DNA of 64,000 bases, from positions 95,485 to 159,484 of the forward strand of contig CAMWBY010000009.1 in the NCBI GenBank assembly GCA_947172645.1, given 5' to 3'. The notes under the pieces are model-generated. The model did not search any database. It was not told the DNA's origin and saw nothing but the letters and a program-made list of their open reading frames with translations. The stretch's first letter is position 1. The number at the start of each line of letters is the position of its first letter. Shown here piece by piece: positions 8,012 to 16,626 of this stretch. The DNA comes from an uncultured Lachnospiraceae bacterium. GTDB lineage: Bacteria; Bacillota; Clostridia; Lachnospirales; Lachnospiraceae. The position numbers and the translations under genes were made by a program.

Positions 8012-8560
8012 ATGAAGATGAAGAACAAAGTAAGCCTGAAATTGGTCGAGAAGGCGGCAAGAGGAAACAGGGAAGCTTTCGGGGAACTGATTATCATGCA
8101 TCAGGAATACCTGTACAGATTGGCGTATATGTACACAAAGAATGAGCAGGATGCCTTGGATGCGGTGCAGGAATGCGCCATGCGCGCAATGATTTCCATG
8201 GATAAACTTCGAGAGCCTGAATATTTTAAGACATGGATTACGCGCATACTGATTAACAGCATTTATCTGGCGCAGAAGAAGAGAAAGAACAGCAGCCCTT
8301 TTGAAGAATACAGCGAGGCGGCGCCGGAACCGTCTATTTCTATAGAGGAAAAAACAGACCTCTATGACGCCATAGACCTGCTTCCGCCCACTTATAAGAC
8401 TGTGGTGATTTTGCAGTATTTCCAGGGGATGAAAATAAATGAAATCGCACAGGTCATGAATATACCTACAGGAAGCGTGAAGGCATACCTGTTCCGTGCG
8501 AAAGAATCACTTAGGAATCAACTGGAAGATGGACATGGAGAGCATGCAAAAGTCGAGTGA
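8012..8560 (+). CDS. ECF-type RNA polymerase sigma factor
   Basis: About 182 residues with sigma region 2 (AFGELIIMHQEYLYRLAYMYTKNEQDALDAVQEC) and region 4 (LLPPTYKTVVILQYFQGMKINEIAQVMNIPTGSVKAYLFRAKESLR), and no region 1 or 3, as in SigV/SigW-like ECF factors. ATG 8012 is chosen over ATG 8006 and GTG 7955 because GAAAGG at 7999-8004 is 7 bp upstream. It is followed by a DUF4179 membrane protein that is likely its anti-sigma factor. It should direct RNA polymerase to envelope-stress type promoters when released. The target regulon cannot be told from this window. Confidence 0.93.
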   Translation: MKMKNKVSLKLVEKAARGNREAFGELIIMHQEYLYRLAYMYTKNEQDALDAVQECAMRAMISMDKLREPEYFKTWITRILINSIYLAQKKRKNSSPFEEYSEAAPEPSISIEEKTDLYDAIDLLPPTYKTVVILQYFQGMKINEIAQVMNIPTGSVKAYLFRAKESLRNQLEDGHGEHAKVE

Positions 8561-8576
8561 GCGGAGACGGTACGGT

Positions 8577-9932
8577 ATGGATTCGCATAAGAAAGGAGAC
8601 GGAACAGATAGAATGAAGAGTGAAAGATTTGACGCAATCGTCATACCTGATAATTTATCGCAGCGTGTACGTAAGGGAATCAGACAGGGGGAAAAGATAT
8701 ATATGCGTAATAAACGGAAGAAGATTATGGTAAGAATCGCGGCGGCGGCAGCAGCGTTGCTTGTCTGCATGGGTGTATTTGCCTCGCAGCCGGCATTGGC
8801 GTCTAAGATTCCGGTCATCAGGAATATTTTCAAACTTTTGCAGGGGGGCTATTCCTATCAGGGTGATTTGGACTCTGTGGCACAGAAGTTGGAGGAGCCG
8901 GAGGAAACCGGGGCAAACCATGGAGGCGGCCAGTCCGGAACCGGGGACGGCAACGGAGAGTACAGCAGTTCTTCGGGCGGACAGGACGGTGCAGTTGGTG
9001 ACGGCGCCCGGGATTCAGCCTATACCAAGACGGTGGACGGCGTTACAATTTCCATATCGGAGGCATATTGCTCCGTGGAAGCGATTTATCTGTCGCTTAT
9101 GATTACGAGTGAGGAACCGTTTCCGGATACGATGATAAACGTGGATGAGCAGCCTTTGGTTTACGTGCGGGGAGAAGCAAACTACTCTTTCAGGCCGGCA
9201 GGCGGGGAAGCGGAAGGCATGGCAAACGGCGGTACAGGCTCCCTTGAGGGGACTTTCTTGGATGAGCATACTTATGCGGGCATCTTCCGGATTGACATCC
9301 TGGATATTACAGGGAACGATGACGCAATAAAGGAACAATATTATGCACTGGATGCTTTCGATATGGATTTCTGTATCAACCAGATTATCGGGGACAAGGC
9401 GGAGCCGGAGCCGCTTGACTATCGCGGGAAGACACAGGCGGATTTAGAAGCGATGTCAGATGAAGAGTGGAGGGCATTTATGGCTGAAATCACGCCGCCG
9501 GACAGGAACCAATTTCCGAATAAATATGAGAACTGGTGGTTTGACGGGCCTTTTGCGTACGAGCTCCATTTAGAAATGGATAAGGAGGGCGCGCAGGTGG
9601 TCACGGTAGATGAGATGAACGAGACAGGCGCAGGCCTGTATCAGGTTGCAAAGACCCGGTTTGAGATAACAGTGGAGGAAAAATGCAGCGCAGAGCGTGC
9701 CGAGAGCGGCGTGTTCCTGGTAGTCCTGGATGCAGACGGGAAATTGCTCCCCAACGGCGGTAGCGTCTATGCGGATACTTATGCCATCAACGGCAGGGAC
9801 GTGTCTAAGGTATATGTGTATGTCTGCGATTATGCAGAGTATATGGACGATATTAAGGGGCGCCGGGGTGATGCCGATTTCAAGGAGATTCTGGAAGAGC
9901 GGGCGCTGTACGGGAAGGAGGTTGTGTTCTGA
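8577..9932 (+). CDS. DUF4179 anti-sigma factor
   Basis: A 451-residue type II membrane protein. The cytoplasmic N-terminus (FDAIVIPDNLSQRVRKGIRQG...) is typical of DUF4179 anti-sigma factors and would bind the upstream ECF sigma. One membrane segment lies at about residues 50-73 (MVRIAAAAAALLVCMGVFA). It is followed by a low-complexity G/S/Q-rich linker (about 115-145) and a large extracytoplasmic domain with DUF4179-like beta structure. The open frame extends back to 8496 inside the sigma gene. ATG 8577 is preferred (GGAG about 11 bp upstream), and ATG 8613 is the alternative. The signal sensed by the outer domain is unknown. Confidence 0.85.
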   Translation: MDSHKKGDGTDRMKSERFDAIVIPDNLSQRVRKGIRQGEKIYMRNKRKKIMVRIAAAAAALLVCMGVFASQPALASKIPVIRNIFKLLQGGYSYQGDLDSVAQKLEEPEETGANHGGGQSGTGDGNGEYSSSSGGQDGAVGDGARDSAYTKTVDGVTISISEAYCSVEAIYLSLMITSEEPFPDTMINVDEQPLVYVRGEANYSFRPAGGEAEGMANGGTGSLEGTFLDEHTYAGIFRIDILDITGNDDAIKEQYYALDAFDMDFCINQIIGDKAEPEPLDYRGKTQADLEAMSDEEWRAFMAEITPPDRNQFPNKYENWWFDGPFAYELHLEMDKEGAQVVTVDEMNETGAGLYQVAKTRFEITVEEKCSAERAESGVFLVVLDADGKLLPNGGSVYADTYAINGRDVSKVYVYVCDYAEYMDDIKGRRGDADFKEILEERALYGKEVVF

Positions 9933-9954
9933 GAAAATAGGTTTGGTGTGTTTG

Positions 9955-9992
9955 CAGTGCCGCGTATCATTTCGTTATTGATTGCGGCACTG
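9955..9992 (+). terminator. Hairpin after the anti-sigma gene
   Basis: CAGTGCCGC and GCGGCACTG form a perfect 9-bp stem with a 20-base loop. A T-rich run begins only about 15 bp later, so it is a terminator-like or 3'-protecting hairpin serving the sigma operon, which converges with the next gene. Confidence 0.5.
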
Positions 9993-10025
9993 TATATGGT
10001 TTAGAGTTTTTTATATTTGTATACG

Positions 10026-10853
10026 TCATTTGGTACGTATGTTTTTTCGAGAGATAATCAAAACAAATAGCAATGATAAAATATTTGATAAGGTTATCCT
10101 AATTATCATCAATTCGTCTGTGCCTGTTTCTGTCACCGTATGTAAGGAATTGCTTATAAAATTATTAAATAAATGTTCCGACGCACCTATCCAAAGCGTT
10201 CCGGATAGTGCCGCGCATATACCCCATTCATAGGCTAAAATTCCAGACAATAGTATATATCCTATGCCCATAAAAACTGCCATAGCGATATTCATGGAAC
10301 CGTCAAGAAGAGGATTTACTATGTTGGTAATATGCCATATTCCAAAAAGCAGAGCCTGTATTATATTAGCTGTCTTTTGAGAGTAGTATTGTATGCCGAT
10401 TTTACAAAACAGCCCTCTGAACAACCCCTCTTCTGCATAGACATTTACGATGTTACCAATCATGCACACTATCACTGCTAACAAGGAGTTGCCGTTTGTA
10501 TGTGTCTGCGTAAATGAAAAATTTGTAATATAAAATCGCAAAGACGGGTGTTTTCCCATGACAAACAAGACAATAAACTCTGCAATGTAAGAGAGCAAAA
10601 AGGTGCTTACGCCAAGAGCAAGACCATATTTCAAACCGGTAAATAATCCCTTTTTTGAAAATCCCAAGTCACTCCAATGAAGCCTAAGCATATCCAACGC
10701 AATCCATATCAGCAAAATGCAGCAGATTTTATGCAATATATTTTCTCCAACCCATGTCTGGTCGGTTTTTACAAAAATAATTTCTATCACTCTGATAATC
10801 ATCAACAGCATAAACATCATACTGATAACACTTATTGCTCTTCTTTTTTCCAT
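10026..10853 (-). CDS. CPBP family intramembrane glutamic endopeptidase
   Basis: A 275-residue polytopic membrane protein with about eight hydrophobic segments. The CPBP/Abi (CAAX protease) motifs are present: the catalytic pair in VYAEEGLFRGLF (EExxxR) and the histidine in LFGIWHITN. Family members cleave membrane or prenylated proteins and often serve bacteriocin immunity or membrane homeostasis; the substrate here is unknown. The start at 10853 has AGAGGAAAA upstream on the minus strand. It stands alone, converging with the sigma operon and diverging from the UbiD gene. The 280-bp gap to the latter is AT-rich and must hold both promoters, but I could not pick a convincing pair. Confidence 0.85.
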   Translation of the reverse strand: MEKRRAISVISMMFMLLMIIRVIEIIFVKTDQTWVGENILHKICCILLIWIALDMLRLHWSDLGFSKKGLFTGLKYGLALGVSTFLLSYIAEFIVLFVMGKHPSLRFYITNFSFTQTHTNGNSLLAVIVCMIGNIVNVYAEEGLFRGLFCKIGIQYYSQKTANIIQALLFGIWHITNIVNPLLDGSMNIAMAVFMGIGYILLSGILAYEWGICAALSGTLWIGASEHLFNNFISNSLHTVTETGTDELMIIRITLSNILSLLFVLIISRKNIRTK

Positions 10854-11135
10854 TTATCTTTTCCTCTGAATCATTTTGGAAGTAAACTATTTTAGTATTC
10901 ATTTTTATTTCGGTTTTTTATTAGCAAATATATTCATTTTTCCGTCCCAATATAAGTTATAGCACAGTTTTTCGTTAAAAGAAATCTTCTTATAACTAAA
11001 ATACATTTTCTTTAATTCCAACAACGACTTAATAAGGATAAAAACCGAATTGTTCCGGTGAGAGAGTTTCTATATAATCAAATTAAAACGGCGGATTGTA
11101 TATCACGGGCGGCCAGTGGGGCGGAGGGAATATGG

Positions 11136-12608
11136 ATGGGTGAAGTAATGGATGGAAATGTGAAGGATTTGCGGAGTGCGCTGAAGCTGTTGGAGAGCAT
11201 CCCGGGACAATTGATTGAGACGGACGTGGAGGTGGAGCCTATGGCGGAGCTTGCCGGGGTCTACCGCCATGTGGGTGCGGGAGGGACCTGCATGCGGCCG
11301 ACCAAGGAAGGGCCGGCCATGGTTTTTAACAACATTAAGGGGCATCCTGACGCAAGAGTCGCCATCGGCGTATTGGCGAGCCGGAGCCGGGTGGCGGAGC
11401 TTTTAGGCTGTCCGGCGCAGGAATTGGGCAAAAGACTGTACGGCTGTGTGTCCCATCCTGTCCCTCCTGTGGTGATTTCCGGGCCTGCGCCGTGCCAGGA
11501 GACGGTGCACAGGGCGTCAGATGCGGATTTCGACCTGCGGAAGCTTGTCCCGGCGCCCACCAATACCCCGGATGATGCGGGGCCTTATATCACATTGGGC
11601 ATGTGCTATGCGTCCCACCCGGATACCGGGGCGAGCGATGTGACCATTCACAGGCTCTGTATACAGGGCAGGGATGAACTGTCCATCTTTTTTACCCCGG
11701 GGGCGAGGCATATCGGCGCCATGGCGGAGCGGGCGGAGGAATTGGGGCGCAGGCTGCCGATTTCTGTCAGCATCGGCGTTGACCCGGCGGTGGAGATAGG
11801 CTCCTGCTTTGAGCCGCCCACCACGCCCATGGGATACGACGAACTGGCGGTGGCGGGCGCGCTGCGAGGGGAGCCTGTGGAACTGGTGCAGTGCCTCACG
11901 GTGGAGCAGAGGGCAATTGCCAATGCGGAGTATGTGATTGAGGGGGAGGTAGTTCCGCATGTGCGGGTGCAGGAAGACCAGTGCAGCCATACCGGATATG
12001 CCATGCCGGAATTTCCGGGTTATACGGGGCCTGCAAGCAGCCAATGCTGGCTGATTAAAGTGACTGCCGTAACCCACAGGAAGAATCCGATTATGCAGAC
12101 TTGCATCGGCCCCAGTGAGGAACATGTGTCCATGGCGGGCATCCCTACGGAGGCCAGTATCTACGGTATGGTGGAGAAAGCCATGCCTGGCAGGCTTAAG
12201 AACGTGTACTGCGCCTCCCCTGGCGGGGGCAAATTTATGGCGGTGTTACAGTTTCAGAAGAAAGCGCCCAGCGATGAGGGAAGACAGCGTCAGGCAGCCC
12301 TGTTGGCGCTGTCGGTGTTTAGCGAGCTGAAACATGTATTCCTGGTGGATGAGGACGTGGACCCTTTTGACATGAACGACGTGCTGTGGGCGATGAACAC
12401 CAGGTTCCAGGGGGATGCGGATATCGTCACGATTCCGGGAGTGCGCTGCCACCCCCTTGACCCGTCCAATGACCCGTCCTGCGACCCGAGCATACGCGAC
12501 CACGGTATCGCCTGCAAGACGATTTTTGACTGTACGGTTCCCTATGCAGAGAAGGCGAGGTTTGTGCGGGCAAGATTTATGGATGTGGAGCCGGAGCGGT
12601 GGCTGTGA
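11136..12608 (+). CDS. lpdC: UbiD-family decarboxylase, gallate decarboxylase LpdC-like
   Basis: About 490 residues, the normal size for UbiD enzymes, which decarboxylate aromatic or unsaturated acids with prenylated FMN. Recognisable blocks include RHVGAGGTCMRPTKEGPA near the N-terminus, FEPPTTPMGYDELAVAGAL with the conserved acidic region, and a C-terminal DPFDMNDVLWAMNTRFQGDADI typical of the family. The start ATG 11136 is chosen because GGAGGG lies 7 bp upstream; the frame is open back to 11058. UbiX-, LpdD- and tannase-like genes in the next 4 kb point to gallate (or protocatechuate-like) decarboxylation to pyrogallol, as in lactobacilli. Substrate specificity is inference from context. 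Confidence 0.85.
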   Translation: MGEVMDGNVKDLRSALKLLESIPGQLIETDVEVEPMAELAGVYRHVGAGGTCMRPTKEGPAMVFNNIKGHPDARVAIGVLASRSRVAELLGCPAQELGKRLYGCVSHPVPPVVISGPAPCQETVHRASDADFDLRKLVPAPTNTPDDAGPYITLGMCYASHPDTGASDVTIHRLCIQGRDELSIFFTPGARHIGAMAERAEELGRRLPISVSIGVDPAVEIGSCFEPPTTPMGYDELAVAGALRGEPVELVQCLTVEQRAIANAEYVIEGEVVPHVRVQEDQCSHTGYAMPEFPGYTGPASSQCWLIKVTAVTHRKNPIMQTCIGPSEEHVSMAGIPTEASIYGMVEKAMPGRLKNVYCASPGGGKFMAVLQFQKKAPSDEGRQRQAALLALSVFSELKHVFLVDEDVDPFDMNDVLWAMNTRFQGDADIVTIPGVRCHPLDPSNDPSCDPSIRDHGIACKTIFDCTVPYAEKARFVRARFMDVEPERWL

Positions 12609-12644
12609 AATTGTTTCAAAAACGGGAACGAAAGGGTGAAAGAC

Positions 12645-13214
12645 ATGAAGAAGAGAATCGTTGTGGCGTCTTCCGGGGCAAGCGGCAGCCCGCTGCTTGT
12701 GCAATGTCTGAAAATTATCAGGGAGGACGGGCGTTTTGAGACGGACTTGATTATGAGCGAAGGGGCGAAGATTACGCTGCGGCATGAGACGGATATGGAT
12801 GTGGAGGAGGTTTATGCGCTGGCTGACCATGTGTATGAGCCGGAACAGATTGGCGCCAAGCCTGCCAGCGGTTCCTATCAGACGGAGGGGATGTTAATTG
12901 TGCCATGCAGCATGAAAACCCTTGCGGGCATTCACGGCGGATACGCGCAGAAGCTTCTCCTCCGGGCGGCGGATGTGACAATCAAGGAGCAGCGCACGTT
13001 GGTGCTTGCGGCCAGAGAGACGCCCCTTAGCCCAATCCATCTGCGCAATATGTATGAATTGTCCATGATGCCTGGCGTGCGGATTATCCCTCCTATGCTG
13101 ACTTATTATATCAGGCCAAAAACGGCGGAAGAAATGGCCTGTCACATAGCGGCGAAGCTGCTTGAACCCTTCGGGATAGAAGCGGCCGGTTACAGGCGGT
13201 GGGAAGGAATCTAA
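12645..13214 (+). CDS. lpdB: UbiX-like flavin prenyltransferase (LpdB-like)
   Basis: A 189-residue flavoprotein of the UbiX family, which transfers dimethylallyl to FMN to make the prenyl-FMN cofactor for UbiD. Signature stretches: VVASSGASGSPL at the N-terminus (phosphate loop), VPCSMKTLAGIHGGYAQKLLLRAADVTIKEQRTLVLAARETPLSPIHLRNM covering the active site (residues about 84-135), and PPMLTYYIRPKTAEEM. The start ATG 12645 has AAAGGG nine bases upstream. It lies 36 bp after the UbiD-like gene in the same operon, as expected for a decarboxylase and its cofactor enzyme. Confidence 0.92.
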   Translation: MKKRIVVASSGASGSPLLVQCLKIIREDGRFETDLIMSEGAKITLRHETDMDVEEVYALADHVYEPEQIGAKPASGSYQTEGMLIVPCSMKTLAGIHGGYAQKLLLRAADVTIKEQRTLVLAARETPLSPIHLRNMYELSMMPGVRIIPPMLTYYIRPKTAEEMACHIAAKLLEPFGIEAAGYRRWEGI

Positions 13215-13215
13215 A

Positions 13216-14139
13216 TTAGGTTTTGGATAGTTGGACGCAGAAGTCGACAAAATTCCGTGCGGTTTCAGACAGTTTCTTATCTTTCAAGTAGCACAGGGAA
13301 ATCTGTGAATAAATCCTGGGCGCAATATCCACGACGGACCATGCGGACGCCGGCGGAAGCATGGCATTTTTCACGGGAGTAATGTGCCGGTTCATTAAAA
13401 GGGCCACCTGATTGCCATAGGAAACCATATCGAAGATACTTTCCAGGCGATGGCTTGTGAATGCAATTTCCGGGATAAAGTTAGCGGCCTGGCAGGCATT
13501 TGTACATAATTCATACATGAGAGACGATTCTTTGATGAAGCAGAACCGCTCGTCTTTTAACTCCCGCAGGGAAATTTCCTGTCTGGCGGCAAGGGGATGC
13601 CCTGCAGGCAGCAGCGCAACCATATGGTCCGTAAGATAAGGAATCCGGACAAACGGCGCGTCTTCCGGAGAATGTTTTTCGGCGGAGGGTTTTGGCTCTC
13701 TCGTAAAGATTAATTCGCATCTTTGCTCGAGGAGCATGGCGGAGAGCCTTTTGGCGTCCTCCTCGATGATTTTGACAGTACTTTTCGGGTATTCTTTCTG
13801 GAAAGCATTCAGCAAGCCGGTGATATTGTACTGCGCCATGACAGGGATGCTCCCTAGCGTGGTGACGCCTTTTTCCGCGTCTTTAAGCTGCATGAAGAGG
13901 GTAGAATATTCAAATTCCGTCCGCGTGATGGATTGGGCGTAGGGAAGCAGGGCTTCACCGAATTTTGTCAGGCTCACATGACGGGTCGTGCGGTGGAAAA
14001 GGGGCACGCCAAGCTCCTTCTCCATAGCCTTGATGTGCTTGGAAAGGGTGGACTGGTTGATATAAAGCCGTTCCGACGCTTCCCAGAAATTGCTTGTCTC
14101 TGCCAGTACGGCAAATTCTTTGTAGTAGACTGTCTCCAT
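13216..14139 (-). CDS. LysR-type transcriptional regulator of the tannase/gallate genes
   Basis: A 307-residue LysR protein. The N-terminal winged helix is METVYYKEFAVLAETSNFWEASERLYINQSTLSKHIKAMEKELGVPLFHRTTRHVSLT, followed by a periplasmic-binding-like effector domain. It converges tail to tail with the UbiX-like gene (one base between stops) and is divergent from the tannase gene. It is therefore placed to control both arms of the pathway, similar to the LysR regulators next to tannase and gallate decarboxylase genes in lactobacilli. A candidate binding repeat lies in the 264-bp divergent region. The inducer (gallate or a galloyl ester) is inferred. Confidence 0.88.
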   Translation of the reverse strand: METVYYKEFAVLAETSNFWEASERLYINQSTLSKHIKAMEKELGVPLFHRTTRHVSLTKFGEALLPYAQSITRTEFEYSTLFMQLKDAEKGVTTLGSIPVMAQYNITGLLNAFQKEYPKSTVKIIEEDAKRLSAMLLEQRCELIFTREPKPSAEKHSPEDAPFVRIPYLTDHMVALLPAGHPLAARQEISLRELKDERFCFIKESSLMYELCTNACQAANFIPEIAFTSHRLESIFDMVSYGNQVALLMNRHITPVKNAMLPPASAWSVVDIAPRIYSQISLCYLKDKKLSETARNFVDFCVQLSKT

Positions 14140-14158
14140 GATATGTTCTCCATCTGTA

Positions 14159-14178
14159 CAGGAAATTTTTATGGCAAA
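14159..14178 (+). promoter_or_regulatory. Candidate LysR site, copy 1
   Basis: CAGGAAATTTTTATGGCAAA lies 20 bp upstream of the LysR start. It matches 17 of 20 bases with CAGGGAAATTTTATGGCACA at 14321-14340 in the same orientation. A repeated element in a LysR-tannase divergent region is a natural operator candidate. Confidence 0.4.
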
Positions 14179-14320
14179 TCTATATTAATTCCATTTATGA
14201 CTTAATCATAAGCAAAGGGGAATTGTTTGTCAATGCCCGCGATTTTATAATAAAGGCATAGATGATGTTTTCAATTTTGTAAGTGTAAGTGCAGTTTCGT
14301 GAACATTTTGTGCAATCTGC

Positions 14321-14340
14321 CAGGGAAATTTTATGGCACA
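14321..14340 (+). promoter_or_regulatory. Candidate LysR site, copy 2
   Basis: Second copy of the 20-base element, 64 bp upstream of the tannase start; see the copy at 14159-14178. Confidence 0.4.
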
Positions 14341-14403
14341 CGAACCAACATGATTCCGCATCGAGGAATCTCAAATCCAAAGACGACAAGGAGAAATAGG
14401 ACG

Positions 14404-16146
14404 ATGAATGATAAAATTCGGATTACAAATAGAACGATGGAACTGGCGGACTGCCAGAATGCCTGGTTTTTCGATGAGAAACACAGGTGTTGGTGCCTGG
14501 AAGATATCCTGTATACGGATAAGGCTGCCACGCCGAAATTCCAGAGGCTCAGTATCTATGCGCCGGAGCCTTATATGGAACCTGGCGGGGGATGGAACCT
14601 GGCAGACAGGGTGAATGGCTACGGCGTAGAGACGGCTCCTGTTATTTTTGAGAACAATTCCGCCGGGTATATGCAGATGCCCCATAAATGGCTTGACGGC
14701 CCCAGATGCTGCGCAGGGCAATATCTGGAGCGGGGATACGTGTATGTCACCTGTGGGAACAGGGGGCATGAATCCAAAGACGGGAACGGGAAGCTTTGCG
14801 GGCAGGCGCCTGCCAACCTGGTGGACTTGAAGACGGCAATCCGTTTCCTCAGGCATAACAGGGCGTACATTCCGGGCAACCTGGACAGGATAGTGTCGGT
14901 GGGCACAAGCGCAGGCGGCACCATGTCCGCACTGCTTGCGGTCACCGGAAACCATAGCGACTATGATTCTTATCTCAAAGAGAACGGCGCTTTTATGGAG
15001 GAGAGCGACGCCGTCTATGCATCCCAGATTTATTGTCCCATTATAGATTTGGAACATGCCGATTTGGCGTATGAATGGGCCTTTGGCGCAGACAAGGAAA
15101 ATGAAGATTCCCATGCGGGCCCGGCAGGCGTTATGACCCCTTTTGAGGAGGCATTGTCCGGAAAGCTGAAAGAAGCGTATATTCAATATTTCAACAGCCT
15201 GTGCCTGAAGAATCCGGGGAACGGGGAAGAGCTCGTGATTGGAAAGGACGGGCGAAGCGGCAGCGGCTATGATTACTTGATGGGATTGTTGGATGAGTCG
15301 GCGTCTGTCTATCTGAAAAAGCTTGCGGCGGGGGAGCTTCCCGTCAATTATTCCGTGGAGGATTATCTGACCGGACGGTACACATATAAAGCTCCTGCCC
15401 CACGGGGAGGAAAGGACGGTTCAAAGGGACAGGACGAGGCCGACTTGATGCAGGGACATGCCGGAACGAGTGTGAATCTGCGGAAATTGGCACAGAGACA
15501 TGGGGCCAGGGCGGACAGAGAGAAGGAGCCCCTTTCCCTGGGAGATATGATGGCGCGCACGTATGATGAGCCGGCGCATCGGCCCGACGAGCCGCCTATG
15601 GTGGATGTACAGGGAAAAGATAAATCCGGTTGGCTTACCTGGGACGGGTGTAAAGCGCGGATTAAGGATTTGGATACTTATGTATTGAGCCACAGAAGAC
15701 GGATGAAACCATGCACGTCTTTTGACTTGCTGGCCAAGAACAGCGGTGAGAACAAGGTGCTTGGCACACCGGATAACCCGAACATGCACTTCAGCGGGCA
15801 GATTGGGGATGCAATTGGGACGTTGGCGGAGAAGTTCCCGGAAGAATACGGGAAGTATTATGGAGCGTATGAGGCGGTAAAAGGCGATGCGGCCCTTTCG
15901 GAAAGGCTCCGGCTTTTTAATCCTTTTTCTTATATCGGGAAAGAGGGAAGCGACAGGGCGTCGTATTGCAGGATTCGTGTGGGCGCAAGCGATGCGGATA
16001 CGTCTTTCACTGTCAGCATGGCACTGGCATTGAAGTTGGCGGAATGGGGGATACCGACGGATTATCGGCTTGTCTGGGAACAGCCCCATTGCGACGCCGA
16101 TTATGAAGGAGAACTGGCGGACTGGATAGACGGAATCCATGAATAG
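14404..16146 (+). CDS. Tannase (tannin acyl hydrolase), alpha/beta hydrolase
   Basis: About 580 residues, cytoplasmic (no signal peptide). Tannases cleave galloyl esters in tannins and gallate esters to gallic acid. The nucleophile elbow GTSAGG places the serine at residue 169. Near the C-terminus, GASDADT gives D530 and WEQPHCDAD gives H562. The 32-residue Asp-His spacing equals that of the Lactobacillus plantarum enzyme (Ser163, Asp419, His451 from memory). The larger Ser-Asp distance means an enlarged lid/insert domain. The start ATG 14404 has AAGGAGA upstream; the frame is open back to 14299. LpdD-like follows at 38 bp. Feruloyl-esterase-like activity is an alternative. Confidence 0.85.
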   Translation: MNDKIRITNRTMELADCQNAWFFDEKHRCWCLEDILYTDKAATPKFQRLSIYAPEPYMEPGGGWNLADRVNGYGVETAPVIFENNSAGYMQMPHKWLDGPRCCAGQYLERGYVYVTCGNRGHESKDGNGKLCGQAPANLVDLKTAIRFLRHNRAYIPGNLDRIVSVGTSAGGTMSALLAVTGNHSDYDSYLKENGAFMEESDAVYASQIYCPIIDLEHADLAYEWAFGADKENEDSHAGPAGVMTPFEEALSGKLKEAYIQYFNSLCLKNPGNGEELVIGKDGRSGSGYDYLMGLLDESASVYLKKLAAGELPVNYSVEDYLTGRYTYKAPAPRGGKDGSKGQDEADLMQGHAGTSVNLRKLAQRHGARADREKEPLSLGDMMARTYDEPAHRPDEPPMVDVQGKDKSGWLTWDGCKARIKDLDTYVLSHRRRMKPCTSFDLLAKNSGENKVLGTPDNPNMHFSGQIGDAIGTLAEKFPEEYGKYYGAYEAVKGDAALSERLRLFNPFSYIGKEGSDRASYCRIRVGASDADTSFTVSMALALKLAEWGIPTDYRLVWEQPHCDADYEGELADWIDGIHE

Positions 16147-16184
16147 GATGACGGCCAAATATATATGTCGAAGCAGGAGAGGAT

Positions 16185-16565
16185 ATGGCGGCACAGGTTG
16201 TATGGGAATTGTCTTTTGGGAAAATAGAGGCGCGGCTTGACAGGATTGGGGACGGAATCTGCATACAGATGTATGGCGGCGACAGGCCCCATATCGGCTG
16301 CGCGGTGCTTGCCATGCCCAGACCGTCCCTGCAGGATTCCGGGAGGATGAGTGTCACTTCTTCCGTGTTGAATGTAACCGGGCATAAAGACGAGCAGATA
16401 TGCCGGTTCCTTGCGGAGGAGGTGGCCAAGCGGGAGAATGCGGTGACGGTGTGCACGGGCGGATTCCACATGGACGGCATGACACAGGGACAGATAGGGG
16501 AACTCATGGAATGCCTTCCGGCAGTGGCCGGGGCTGTATTGGACTATCGGTTGGCGGCAGATTGA
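16185..16565 (+). CDS. lpdD: LpdD-like protein (prenylated flavin chaperone family)
   Basis: A 126-residue protein with the family pattern GGDRPHIGCAVLAMPRPSL (about residues 30-48), SVTSSVLNVTGHKDEQI and VCTGGFHMDGMTQGQI. Small LpdD-type proteins accompany UbiD/UbiX gallate decarboxylases and are annotated as prenyl-FMN chaperones or third subunits. The start has AGGAGAGG just upstream. It lies between tannase and the regulatory genes rather than next to the UbiD-like gene, so the decarboxylase components are split across two transcripts around the LysR gene. The assignment rests on remembered family motifs. Confidence 0.75.
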   Translation: MAAQVVWELSFGKIEARLDRIGDGICIQMYGGDRPHIGCAVLAMPRPSLQDSGRMSVTSSVLNVTGHKDEQICRFLAEEVAKRENAVTVCTGGFHMDGMTQGQIGELMECLPAVAGAVLDYRLAAD

Positions 16566-16626
16566 GAATCGGCTTAACGGCTGATTTTTCAATGCCTGAA
16601 TCAGTTCAGAGGGCTATTGTGCCAGA

